A DNA stretch of 13,310 nt from an uncultured Mycoplasmatota bacterium (GTDB taxonomy: Bacteria > Bacillota_I > Bacilli_A > RF39 > UBA660). Where the stretch lies: NCBI GenBank assembly GCA_900551455.1, contig URVV01000020.1, positions 1-13,310 on the forward strand, written 5' to 3'. Below, one piece after another: positions 1 to 6,503 of this stretch. Numbering within the stretch: position 1 is the stretch's first letter; the number at the start of each line of letters is the position of its first letter. The position numbers were made by a program, and so were the translations under genes. The notes under the pieces were generated by a model, which did no database searches, was not told the origin of the DNA, and was given only the letters and a program-made list of their open reading frames with translations.

Positions 1-50
1 TTGCACAAAGGTGGAATTTAACTTTTCAAAGTGGAATTTACCTTTACAAT
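1..50. repeat. 20-bp-period direct repeat, possible IS21-type terminus
   Basis: The ten bases GTGGAATTTA occur exactly at 11-20 and 31-40, each preceded by AAA(G) and followed within a few bases by CTTT, giving a repeat unit with a 20-bp period. Short tandem repeats of this kind are known at the ends of IS21-family elements, so this may be the outer end of an insertion sequence whose body lies to the left of the window. No transposase is visible here. The repeat is seen directly; the IS assignment is inference. Confidence 0.45.
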
Positions 51-61
51 TGAGCGAATGT

Positions 62-93
62 AAAAAAGAAAAGTTTTTGACACCTTTCTTTTA
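62..93 (-). terminator. weak AT-rich hairpin after the serS-fmt operon
   Basis: Read on the minus strand, AAAAGAAAG pairs with CTTTTCTTTT (one bulged base) around a loop of about ten bases, followed by a run of Ts. It lies just past the stop of the 41-residue membrane peptide gene, where the operon would be expected to end. The stem has almost no GC pairs, so termination strength is doubtful. Confidence 0.3.
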
Positions 94-101
94 AGTTAAT
101 T

Positions 102-227
102 TTATTTTGTAAATAGTCCAAAAAATTCTTTGGGGAAGAAAACACAAGCAATAATTAGAGTCAAAGCTAATAATCCACATACTATTAAAGCTATCAGACC
201 TTTTTTACTCTCTTTCTTTTCGTTCAT
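102..227 (-). CDS. 41-residue single-pass membrane peptide, unknown function
   Basis: This short reading frame encodes MNEKKESKKG followed by a strongly hydrophobic stretch (about residues 11-31, rich in L, I, A and V, with two Cys) and a short tail ending FGLFTK. A charged Lys/Glu N-terminus and a single helix suggest an inner-membrane peptide with its N-terminus in the cytoplasm. A clear ribosome binding site (AGAGGTG, six bases before ATG) supports translation. It starts 12 bases after the stop of the membrane-anchored protein gene upstream, so the two are probably cotranscribed and may work together. I recognise no family. The frame, ribosome binding site and spacing are seen; function is unknown. 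Confidence 0.65.
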   Translation of the reverse strand: MNEKKESKKGLIALIVCGLLALTLIIACVFFPKEFFGLFTK

Positions 228-239
228 AATTCACCTCTT

Positions 240-887
240 TCATTCTTTTTCTTCTAATTCGATTTTTACATAAGCTTTTGTAAGACTTTGATTAAATTTT
301 TTCATTAATGGAGTATAATCAATGTTAATTCGATTATCTTTTATAGTAACTACAAAGTAATCATTACTAGTATCTCCTAAAATGATATCTTTTAGATAGA
401 CAAGATATTGGTTGTCTTTTTTAGTAGAATTATTTAGATATATATTAATATTATCTAGATTTAAATAAGTATAATCAATTTTATCATATATTTTTTCTTT
501 AGAAGTTAAGATATAGGTTCCTGAATTATCTTGATAATATTTATTATCTTCATAAAGGTAATTTTCTTCAAGATCATTACTCTTTTTATTAATTGTAATT
601 TTGTTATACTCTTTTTCTCCAGTATAAATTATCTCTTCATCATCTACGGTAACAGTTATTTGATAGGTATAACTATTTGGTATTTTAATTATTTGTTCTT
701 GATTTGTTTGATTATTTTCTTCATCAGGGTTATTATTTATGATATTTTCAGGGGAAGTGTTGGAAGAATTCATATTAATTATAAGGGCATAAATTGAAAC
801 TAAAATTATAAATGATATATATATGATTAATTTTATTTTATTACGATAATGTTGATCTTTTTGATATTTTTCTAGAAATTTATTCAT
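240..887 (-). CDS. membrane-anchored extracytoplasmic protein, unknown function
   Basis: A 215-residue protein. Residues 1-17 are basic, residues about 18-39 form one hydrophobic helix, and the rest is polar. An Asn/Gln/Glu-rich linker (about 40-67) leads to a domain of about 150 residues with alternating beta-like segments (YTYQITVTVDDEEIIYTGEK and similar). By the positive-inside rule the C-terminal domain should lie outside the membrane. There is no lipobox or sortase motif. The start codon overlaps the fmt stop codon by one base (TAATG), implying translational coupling, and the 41-residue membrane peptide follows 12 bases after its stop. I do not recognise the family. A structural or binding role at the cell surface is possible but not shown by the sequence. 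Confidence 0.75.
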   Translation of the reverse strand: MNKFLEKYQKDQHYRNKIKLIIYISFIILVSIYALIINMNSSNTSPENIINNNPDEENNQTNQEQIIKIPNSYTYQITVTVDDEEIIYTGEKEYNKITINKKSNDLEENYLYEDNKYYQDNSGTYILTSKEKIYDKIDYTYLNLDNINIYLNNSTKKDNQYLVYLKDIILGDTSNDYFVVTIKDNRINIDYTPLMKKFNQSLTKAYVKIELEEKE

Positions 888-1828
888 TATTTTAATACCT
901 TTCTAAGATAGTTTTCTTTTTTTATACCATTAAGGTATTCTTTAACAAGGCATCTTTTTTTGCCTTCTGGTTTGATGTCAGTCAAAATGATATCAAAGTC
1001 TTTGGTACTTACATAGATTCCTTCTTTGGTTATATTTAAGATTGTACCTGGGGGATTAGAACTTTTGGTATTAGTAATAATACTTTGATAGATTTTTAGT
1101 CTTTTATCATCTAAGAGGCAATAGGCTCCTGGAATACTACTTAATCCTCTTATCTTGTTATGAATTTGTAGACATTCTTGATTAAAATCAATCTTTTCTT
1201 CTTCTTTGGTTATGTTGTATCCAAAGGTTACTTGGGATTCATCTTGTTTTATTCTTTTATTGGTACCATTTAGGATACTGGGAAGAGTTTTTATAAGAAG
1301 ATTAGCTCCTAGTAAAGACATTTTCTCATAAATATAGTCAAGAGTGTCATCTGAGCCTATTGGAAGGGTTTCTTGACTAATAATGTCTCCTGAATCCATA
1401 GATTTGTCCATATACATTATAGTTATACCGGTATATTTATCACCATTTATTATGGCGTGATGAATCGGGGCACCGCCTCTTAATTTAGGTAAGAGAGAGC
1501 CGTGAACGTTAATACAGCCATATTGAGGATAGTTTAAAATTTCTTCGGGAATTATCTGTCCATAAGCACAGGTAACTATAATGTCTGGTTGTTTATCTAA
1601 TATTGGTTGATATTCTTTTCTTATTTTTACTGGTTGATAGACCTCAATATTATTTTCTAATGCTAGTTTTTTTATTGGTGTATGTATGAGATTACCTTTA
1701 CGATCTTTTTCTTTATCTGGTTGACTTACTACTAAAACTACATCATAATTTTCAATTAGGGATTTAAGAACCGGTATAGCAAAGGAAGGAGTTCCCATAA
1801 ATACTATTTTTGTTTTTTGTGTATTCAT
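887..1828 (-). CDS. fmt: methionyl-tRNA formyltransferase
   Basis: Transfers a formyl group from 10-formyltetrahydrofolate to Met-tRNA(fMet) in the cytoplasm, producing the initiator used for translation. The 313-residue length is normal for the family. The N-terminal formyltransferase fold starts with KIVFMGTPSFA. The catalytic triad expected for the family is visible as Asn107 and His109 in INVHGSLLPKLRGGAPI and Asp145 in MDSGD. The C-terminal tRNA-binding domain follows from about residue 205. The start has an AGGTGAGA ribosome binding site. It lies 12 bases downstream of serS, and its stop overlaps the start of the next gene. In many Bacillota fmt follows def (peptide deformylase), but no def is present here; the partner instead is serS. 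Confidence 0.97.
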   Translation of the reverse strand: MNTQKTKIVFMGTPSFAIPVLKSLIENYDVVLVVSQPDKEKDRKGNLIHTPIKKLALENNIEVYQPVKIRKEYQPILDKQPDIIVTCAYGQIIPEEILNYPQYGCINVHGSLLPKLRGGAPIHHAIINGDKYTGITIMYMDKSMDSGDIISQETLPIGSDDTLDYIYEKMSLLGANLLIKTLPSILNGTNKRIKQDESQVTFGYNITKEEEKIDFNQECLQIHNKIRGLSSIPGAYCLLDDKRLKIYQSIITNTKSSNPPGTILNITKEGIYVSTKDFDIILTDIKPEGKKRCLVKEYLNGIKKENYLRKVLK

Positions 1829-1840
1829 TATCTCACCTAC

Positions 1841-3136
1841 TTATTTATTTATAGTGGGTTTTATTACTTCTTTTCCGCCCATATATGGTCTTAATGGGAT
1901 AGGTACAATTACACTACCATCTTCTTGATAGTTGTTTTCTAATAATGCTATTAACATTCTTGGAGGGGCTATTACGGTATTGTTTAAGGTATGAACATAC
2001 TCTTTTTCACCATTTTCTTTTTTATAACGAATAGCTAGTCTTCTTGCTTGGGCATCTGTTAAGTTTGAGCAAGAGCAAACTTCAAAATATTTATCTTGTC
2101 TTGGAGAATATGCTTCAATATCACAAGAGCGATACTTTAGATCTGCTAGATCTCCAGAACAGCATACTAGTTTACGTACGGGAATATCTAGACTTCTAAA
2201 TAATTCAACAGAGTATTTCCACATTTTATCATACCAAGCTTCACTATCTTCTTTTTTACATAAGACAATCATTTCTTGCTTTTCAAATTGATGGATACGA
2301 TAAATTCCTCTTTCTTCAATGCCGTGAGCTCCAACTTCTTTTCTAAAGCAAGGAGAGTATGATGTCATAGTTATTGGAAGTTCACTTTCTTTTAGAATTT
2401 GATCTTTGTATTTAGCTATCATTGAATGTTCTGAGGTACCTATTAGGTATAAATCTTCGCCTTCTATTTTATACATCATATTTTCTTTTTCTTGAAATGA
2501 CATAACTCCATCAACTGCGTCACTGTGTATCATATATGGAGGAATGCAATAGGTAAAACCTTTGTCTATCATAAAATCTCTAGCATATGATAGGACTGCT
2601 GAATGAAGTCTTGCAATGTCTCCCATTAAGTAGTAGAAACCATTACCACTTACTCTTCCCGCTGATTCTTTATCTAGGCCGTTAAAACTAGCCATTATTT
2701 CTGAATGATATGGAATGTTGTAGGCTCTTTTTTTAGCTTCGCCAAATCTTTGTTCCTCGATGTTAGCAGTATCATCTTTACCAATAGGGACATCATCAGC
2801 AATAATGTTAGGAATTTTCATCATTAATTCTTTTAATTTAATTGAAAGTTCATTTTCTTCTTGTTCAATATTTAATAAGTTATCATTAATTTTTTTTACT
2901 TTTTCCTTTAATTCATTAGCGGCAGAGATATTTTTTTCTTTAAAGAAAAAACCTATTTGTTCTGATGATTTATTTCTTTCTTGACGAAGATTATCTCCTT
3001 CGACTTTTAAGTTACGAACTTGTTTATCTAAATCAATAATTTTATCTAGTAGAGGAATTTTTTCTTCTTGAAATTTCTTTTTAAGGTTTTCTTCAACTAG
3101 ATTACGGTTCGTTCTAATTAAATTTATATCTATCAT
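1841..3136 (-). CDS. serS: seryl-tRNA synthetase
   Basis: Class II synthetase that charges tRNA(Ser) with serine (and tRNA(Sec) where present). The 431-residue product has an N-terminal helical arm (about 20-105) that forms the tRNA-binding coiled coil. Its catalytic core has motif 2 (PCFRKEVGAHG and RIHQFEKQEM, about 262-289) and motif 3 (LIALLENNYQEDGSVIVP to LRPY, about 395-418). I place the start at MIDINLIR because AGAGGTG lies seven bases before that ATG; a start nine codons further upstream is possible in frame but lacks a good site. The core reads IGTSEHSM and SGNGFYYLMGD, closer to archaeal/eukaryotic SerRS than to the usual bacterial PTAEVP form. Residues 325-331 read CCSGDLA. First gene of the serS-fmt operon. 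Confidence 0.96.
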   Translation of the reverse strand: MIDINLIRTNRNLVEENLKKKFQEEKIPLLDKIIDLDKQVRNLKVEGDNLRQERNKSSEQIGFFFKEKNISAANELKEKVKKINDNLLNIEQEENELSIKLKELMMKIPNIIADDVPIGKDDTANIEEQRFGEAKKRAYNIPYHSEIMASFNGLDKESAGRVSGNGFYYLMGDIARLHSAVLSYARDFMIDKGFTYCIPPYMIHSDAVDGVMSFQEKENMMYKIEGEDLYLIGTSEHSMIAKYKDQILKESELPITMTSYSPCFRKEVGAHGIEERGIYRIHQFEKQEMIVLCKKEDSEAWYDKMWKYSVELFRSLDIPVRKLVCCSGDLADLKYRSCDIEAYSPRQDKYFEVCSCSNLTDAQARRLAIRYKKENGEKEYVHTLNNTVIAPPRMLIALLENNYQEDGSVIVPIPLRPYMGGKEVIKPTINK

Positions 3137-3154
3137 ATTTACACCTCTATAGAA

Positions 3155-3183
3155 ATTATACACTAATAAGTGGGAAAATGCAA
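3155..3183 (-). promoter_or_regulatory. candidate promoter of the serS operon
   Basis: On the minus strand a perfect -10 hexamer TATAAT (3155-3160) is preceded after 17 bases by TTGCAT (3178-3183), a weak -35. Transcription would start roughly 10-15 bases before the serS ATG, leaving a very short leader and no room for a T-box. Confidence 0.55.
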
Positions 3184-3249
3184 ATAATTAGAATTAAATC
3201 AATGGGAAAGATTCTTTTATTTTATAAGGGATAAGAAAAGAAATGATTA

Positions 3250-4434
3250 TTATAAATCACTTCTAAAATGTTTTAATTCATTAATAAAGGTGTCGTTACC
3301 TTCATCTTCAGTAAGATGATATAATTTTTCTTCTTGTTTTTTTCTGGCTATTAATTCTTCAATACTTATTACGGCATCTTCTTCGTCAACTATTTGAATA
3401 GTATCTTTTTTTTGCATCAATTCTTCATAACTAATAATAGCATTTTCTTCTTGTTGTAATTCATATGATGTTCTATCTATACCGTCATCTTCTTTAACGT
3501 TTTCAGCCATTTTTTGCGATAGATGTTTAAAGTATTCTTCGCGATTTTCTTTTTCTTTAGAAATACTTTTTTCTAAACTTGGTTCTTTGTTTATTAAATT
3601 GTTGTTATTTAATTTTGGGGGTTCTTCTATTTTGAAAGAAGTTTTATTATTTTTTGGGGTTTCTTCTTGAGATATTTTTTCTTTTTGAGAAATATCTCTA
3701 TGAGGTAGAATTTCTTTGCTTTGAAAATTATTATTTTGTACTGGGGTGTGATTAGTTGAGGAGAAAATTGAAGGATTGTTTACTGGTAAATCAGGTGTTT
3801 TATCATTTATGGTTGACTCTTCTTCTTTAAGTGAGGAAGCTAACTCATTGGCTTTATTTTCTTCGATAATTTCTTTTTTCTTAGGTTTTACAATTCCTAT
3901 TGGAGATGTTTGCCCAAGGGACATTTCTCTTAAAACATTTTTCTGATACGGAGCATTAGGAAGATTATTTTCTACTTTATAGGAATTATTTTCACTAAGA
4001 GATTTCTTTAATGATTCACTATATAATGCTGGCTCTGGTTCTTTTTCGTTGGCTTTTTTTATGTTTGATAGTGAAAATAATTCTTTGTTATATTCCATTA
4101 CGTGTTCTTCAGCAATAAAGTTTTCTTCTTCTTTAATTACTTGAGGAGATTCTTGGGGGGTGAAAAAATTTTGTTCGGTAGGTAATTTTGATGTAGGATT
4201 GGTGATTGAACTTTCAGAAATTTGTTCTGGCATTTTTTCTTCTTTGATTATAGGGATAGACTCTTCTTGAGGCTTTTCTTGCTCCTCTTTCATAATTATC
4301 ATTTTTAATTTTTTGTTTTTGTTAATAAGAAGGATAGAAAAAATTAATAGTAAGATAATAACAATAATTACTCCCCAAAAGATTATCATATTTAGGGTAT
4401 CTAGTTCTTTGTAAAAATCAATAATAAAATTCAT
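3250..4434 (-). CDS. membrane-anchored acidic, largely disordered protein, unknown function
   Basis: A 394-residue bitopic membrane protein. One helix at about residues 17-37 is followed by a basic patch (KNKKLKMIIMK), which places the long C-terminal part in the cytoplasm. Residues about 50-310 are rich in Glu, Lys, Asn, Ser and Pro, with low complexity, and are probably disordered. The C-terminal 70 residues look better ordered and contain two copies of a short motif: EENAIISYEEL (about 329-339) and EEDAVISIEEL (about 351-361), 22 residues apart. The layout (membrane anchor, charged flexible linker, short C-terminal binding region) recalls adaptor proteins such as ZipA, but there is no sequence basis for that name. 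It begins five bases after the rsmE stop, with an AAAGGATG ribosome binding site overlapping the end of rsmE, so the two are cotranscribed. Confidence 0.8.
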   Translation of the reverse strand: MNFIIDFYKELDTLNMIIFWGVIIVIILLLIFSILLINKNKKLKMIIMKEEQEKPQEESIPIIKEEKMPEQISESSITNPTSKLPTEQNFFTPQESPQVIKEEENFIAEEHVMEYNKELFSLSNIKKANEKEPEPALYSESLKKSLSENNSYKVENNLPNAPYQKNVLREMSLGQTSPIGIVKPKKKEIIEENKANELASSLKEEESTINDKTPDLPVNNPSIFSSTNHTPVQNNNFQSKEILPHRDISQKEKISQEETPKNNKTSFKIEEPPKLNNNNLINKEPSLEKSISKEKENREEYFKHLSQKMAENVKEDDGIDRTSYELQQEENAIISYEELMQKKDTIQIVDEEDAVISIEELIARKKQEEKLYHLTEDEGNDTFINELKHFRSDL

Positions 4435-4438
4435 AATA

Positions 4439-5146
4439 TCATCCTTTATATATATAATTAATTATACTGGCAACATAAAATGTAGCAGTTTCTACGCGTA
4501 GTACTCTTTTTCCTAAAGTTACTGGTTTGAAGTTATTATTTAAGAGATATTCTTCTTCTTTGGGAGTAAATCCACCTTCTGGTCCAACAAAGAAAAGAAT
4601 GTCGTTTAGTTTGTTTGTTAAATAAGTGGCAAGTGGTTTGGTATTGTTATTTAATGAGCAAAGAATTTTTAATTGATTATCCTGTTGACACAACTCTTTA
4701 ATTGTTAATATTTCTTGAACTTTGGGAATGGTTAAACGATGGGATTGTTCACTTGCTTCTTTGCAGATTGTTTGCCATCGTAGATATTTTTTATCTATTT
4801 TTTTATCATCTATTTTAACAATACTTCTTTCAGTTTTTACGGGAATTATTTGATTTACTCCTAACTCGGTTAACTTTTGTAAAATTAAATCAAATTTTTG
4901 TTCTGAAACTAAGGAAACGGCAATAGTTAGGTTAATGTTGGATTCTCGATCTTCAGAGTAAGTATTTAAGATGGTTAATTTCAATGGGGTTAATTGAGTT
5001 ATTTTACATAGATATACTTTATTTTCATAAACTACTTCAAGGTTATCATTTATTTTTCCACGCATAACATTTTTTATGTGATGAAGGTCTTTTTCTGATA
5101 GGATAAATTCATCAGTTATTTTTTCTTTGGCAAAATATCTTTGCAT
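4439..5146 (-). CDS. rsmE: 16S rRNA (uracil-1498-N3) methyltransferase RsmE
   Basis: Uses S-adenosylmethionine to methylate N3 of U1498 in the decoding region of 16S rRNA. The 235-residue product has an N-terminal RNA-binding barrel beginning MQRYFAKEKI with the family segment HHIKNVMRGK. The SPOUT (knotted) catalytic domain follows, with the SAM-binding signatures GPEGGFTPKEEEYL and LGKRVLRVETA near the C-terminus. Length is normal. An AGGTGAT ribosome binding site precedes the ATG. In many Bacillota rsmE follows prmA downstream of the dnaK operon; here prmA is missing and rsmE is separated from dnaJ by a terminator and has its own promoter. The gene for the acidic membrane protein follows directly. 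Confidence 0.95.
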   Translation of the reverse strand: MQRYFAKEKITDEFILSEKDLHHIKNVMRGKINDNLEVVYENKVYLCKITQLTPLKLTILNTYSEDRESNINLTIAVSLVSEQKFDLILQKLTELGVNQIIPVKTERSIVKIDDKKIDKKYLRWQTICKEASEQSHRLTIPKVQEILTIKELCQQDNQLKILCSLNNNTKPLATYLTNKLNDILFFVGPEGGFTPKEEEYLLNNNFKPVTLGKRVLRVETATFYVASIINYIYKG

Positions 5147-5174
5147 TATATCACCTACTACTTGTCTTTAGTTA

Positions 5175-5203
5175 ATTATATCAAATTTTTAAGGGTTTTG
5201 CAT
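5175..5203 (-). promoter_or_regulatory. extended -10 promoter of rsmE
   Basis: The minus strand reads TGATATAAT (5175-5183), an extended -10 motif (TG-N-TATAAT). The -35 position 17 bases upstream reads ATGCAA (5198-5203), a poor match, as is common for extended -10 promoters. The predicted leader is about 20 bases and ends in the rsmE ribosome binding site. Confidence 0.6.
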
Positions 5204-5312
5204 TATTTTAGAGTGTTTTATGGGAAAATACTTAACTATTTTTATTATTAATGAAAGTTTTGGTTATAGTTATTATATATTTTTATTAATAAGTGAAGTT
5301 TTTAATAATAAT

Positions 5313-5341
5313 AAAAATTGCATCTATTTGATGCAATTTTT
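5313..5341 (-). terminator. intrinsic terminator of the hrcA-dnaJ operon, overlapping the dnaJ 3' end
   Basis: A perfect 12-bp inverted repeat (AAAAATTGCATC at 5313-5324 and GATGCAATTTTT at 5330-5341) encloses a five-base loop. On the minus strand the stem ends in a T run. The dnaJ stop codon (5324-5326) lies at the stem-loop junction and the last five sense codons form the upstream arm. The A and T runs on both sides mean it could also stop transcription from the other strand. Confidence 0.85.
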
Positions 5342-6436
5342 GTAAGTTTTAAAATATTTACTATTATCAAGACCAGTATAGTCTAGTTCTTCGAATAATT
5401 TTTTTTGTTCTTTGGTTATTTTTTCAGGAATGATTATTTTTGTTATAACATACATATCGCCTTTTCTCTTGGTGTTAACATTTTCAATTCCTTTACCACG
5501 TAGGCGCATCTTTTCGCCATTTTGGGTTCCACTTGGGATTGTTAGTTCTACTTTTCCATAAATTGTAGGAACGTCTTTTTTGGTACCAAGAACGGCTTCA
5601 GTAATGGTTAATGGTAATTCAATATAGATATCATCATCTACTCTTTGATAGTATTCATGATCTCTTACAGTAAATTCAATGTATAAATCTCCATTAGGGC
5701 CACCGTTTGATCCAGCACCACCTTTACCAGCAAGACGTAGTCTATTTTCAGAATCTATCCCTGCGGGAATTGTAATAGTAATGGTTTTACGATTAGTTAC
5801 TTTACCCCTGCCGTGACATTCGGAGCAGGTTTTTTCATATACTGTGCCTGTTCCTTGACAATATGGACACGTTGTTTTTGATAAGAAACTTCCTAACATC
5901 GTTCTTTGTTCTTTGGTTATGGTACCGCTACCGTGACATTCGGAGCATGTTTTGGAATTAAAGCCACCTTTACCATCGCATTCACTGCAGTTTTCTTCAA
6001 CATCTATTTTTATATCTTTTTTGGTACCATATACGGCTTCATCAAAATCAATTGTCATATGGTATAAGACATCGTTTCCTTTAGTTGGTCTATTTGTATC
6101 TCTTTGTGTTCTTCTGCCGGTAGAGAATCCCATTCCGCCAAATAAATCTTCAAAAATATCGGATACATTACCAAAGTCAAAACCTTCGAATCCAGAGAAT
6201 CCACTTCCATTATTGTTAAATGCATTATGGCCGAATTGATCGTATTGTTTTCTTTTTTCTGGGTCTGACAATACAGCATAAGCTTCTTGAGCTTCTTTAA
6301 ATTTTTCAGCAGCATTTTCTTCTTTTGAAACGTCGGGATGGTATTTCTTGGCTAGTTTTCTAAAGGCACTTTTTATTTCATCAGCGGAAGCATTCTTATC
6401 AACGCCAAGAACTTCATAATAATCTCTTTTATTCAT
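5324..6436 (-). CDS. dnaJ: chaperone DnaJ (Hsp40)
   Basis: Co-chaperone that delivers unfolded proteins to DnaK and stimulates its ATPase in the cytoplasm. The 370-residue protein is a complete type I DnaJ. It has a J domain (residues 4-70) with HPD at 33-35, then a Gly/Phe-rich region (about 76-105). The zinc-finger domain from residue 150 carries four CxxCxGxG repeats: CSECDGKG, CSECHGSG, CPYCQGTG and CSECHGRG. A C-terminal substrate-binding domain follows. The ribosome binding site AAGGAGG is near perfect. It is the last gene of the heat-shock operon, separated from dnaK by 67 bases that contain a perfect palindrome, and its 3' end forms the terminator hairpin. Confidence 0.98.
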   Translation of the reverse strand: MNKRDYYEVLGVDKNASADEIKSAFRKLAKKYHPDVSKEENAAEKFKEAQEAYAVLSDPEKRKQYDQFGHNAFNNNGSGFSGFEGFDFGNVSDIFEDLFGGMGFSTGRRTQRDTNRPTKGNDVLYHMTIDFDEAVYGTKKDIKIDVEENCSECDGKGGFNSKTCSECHGSGTITKEQRTMLGSFLSKTTCPYCQGTGTVYEKTCSECHGRGKVTNRKTITITIPAGIDSENRLRLAGKGGAGSNGGPNGDLYIEFTVRDHEYYQRVDDDIYIELPLTITEAVLGTKKDVPTIYGKVELTIPSGTQNGEKMRLRGKGIENVNTKRKGDMYVITKIIIPEKITKEQKKLFEELDYTGLDNSKYFKTYKNCIK

Positions 6437-6456
6437 TTTACCTCCTTGTATAAGTA

Positions 6457-6484
6457 ATAAGTTCTAGTGTTCACTAGAACTTAT
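6457..6484. repeat. perfect 13-bp inverted repeat between dnaK and dnaJ
   Basis: ATAAGTTCTAGTG (6457-6469) and CACTAGAACTTAT (6472-6484) are exact reverse complements separated by two bases. As RNA this would be a stem of about 12 bp with a four-base loop, placed 20 bases after the dnaK stop and just before the dnaJ ribosome binding site. No T run follows on the minus strand, so it is not a standard terminator. A processing or stabilising hairpin that sets the dnaK:dnaJ ratio, or a protein-binding palindrome, are possible roles (inference). Confidence 0.9.
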
Positions 6485-6503
6485 ATACCTATATTTTTCT
6501 TGA

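Noticed and set aside
1841..3136. Mycoplasma-type code with TGA as Trp
   Set aside because: Trp residues in SerRS are encoded by TGG, and several genes (rsmE, murG, divIB, the 215-residue protein) end in TGA at family-appropriate lengths.
3137..3249. T-box or other riboswitch leader before serS
   Set aside because: The gap is only about 113 bases, the best promoter leaves a leader of about 10-15 bases, and no T-box sequence or antiterminator pair is visible.
6457..6484. Intrinsic terminator between dnaK and dnaJ
   Set aside because: The hairpin is strong, but no T run follows on the minus strand and the dnaJ ribosome binding site comes straight after, so it is better described as an inverted repeat of unknown role.
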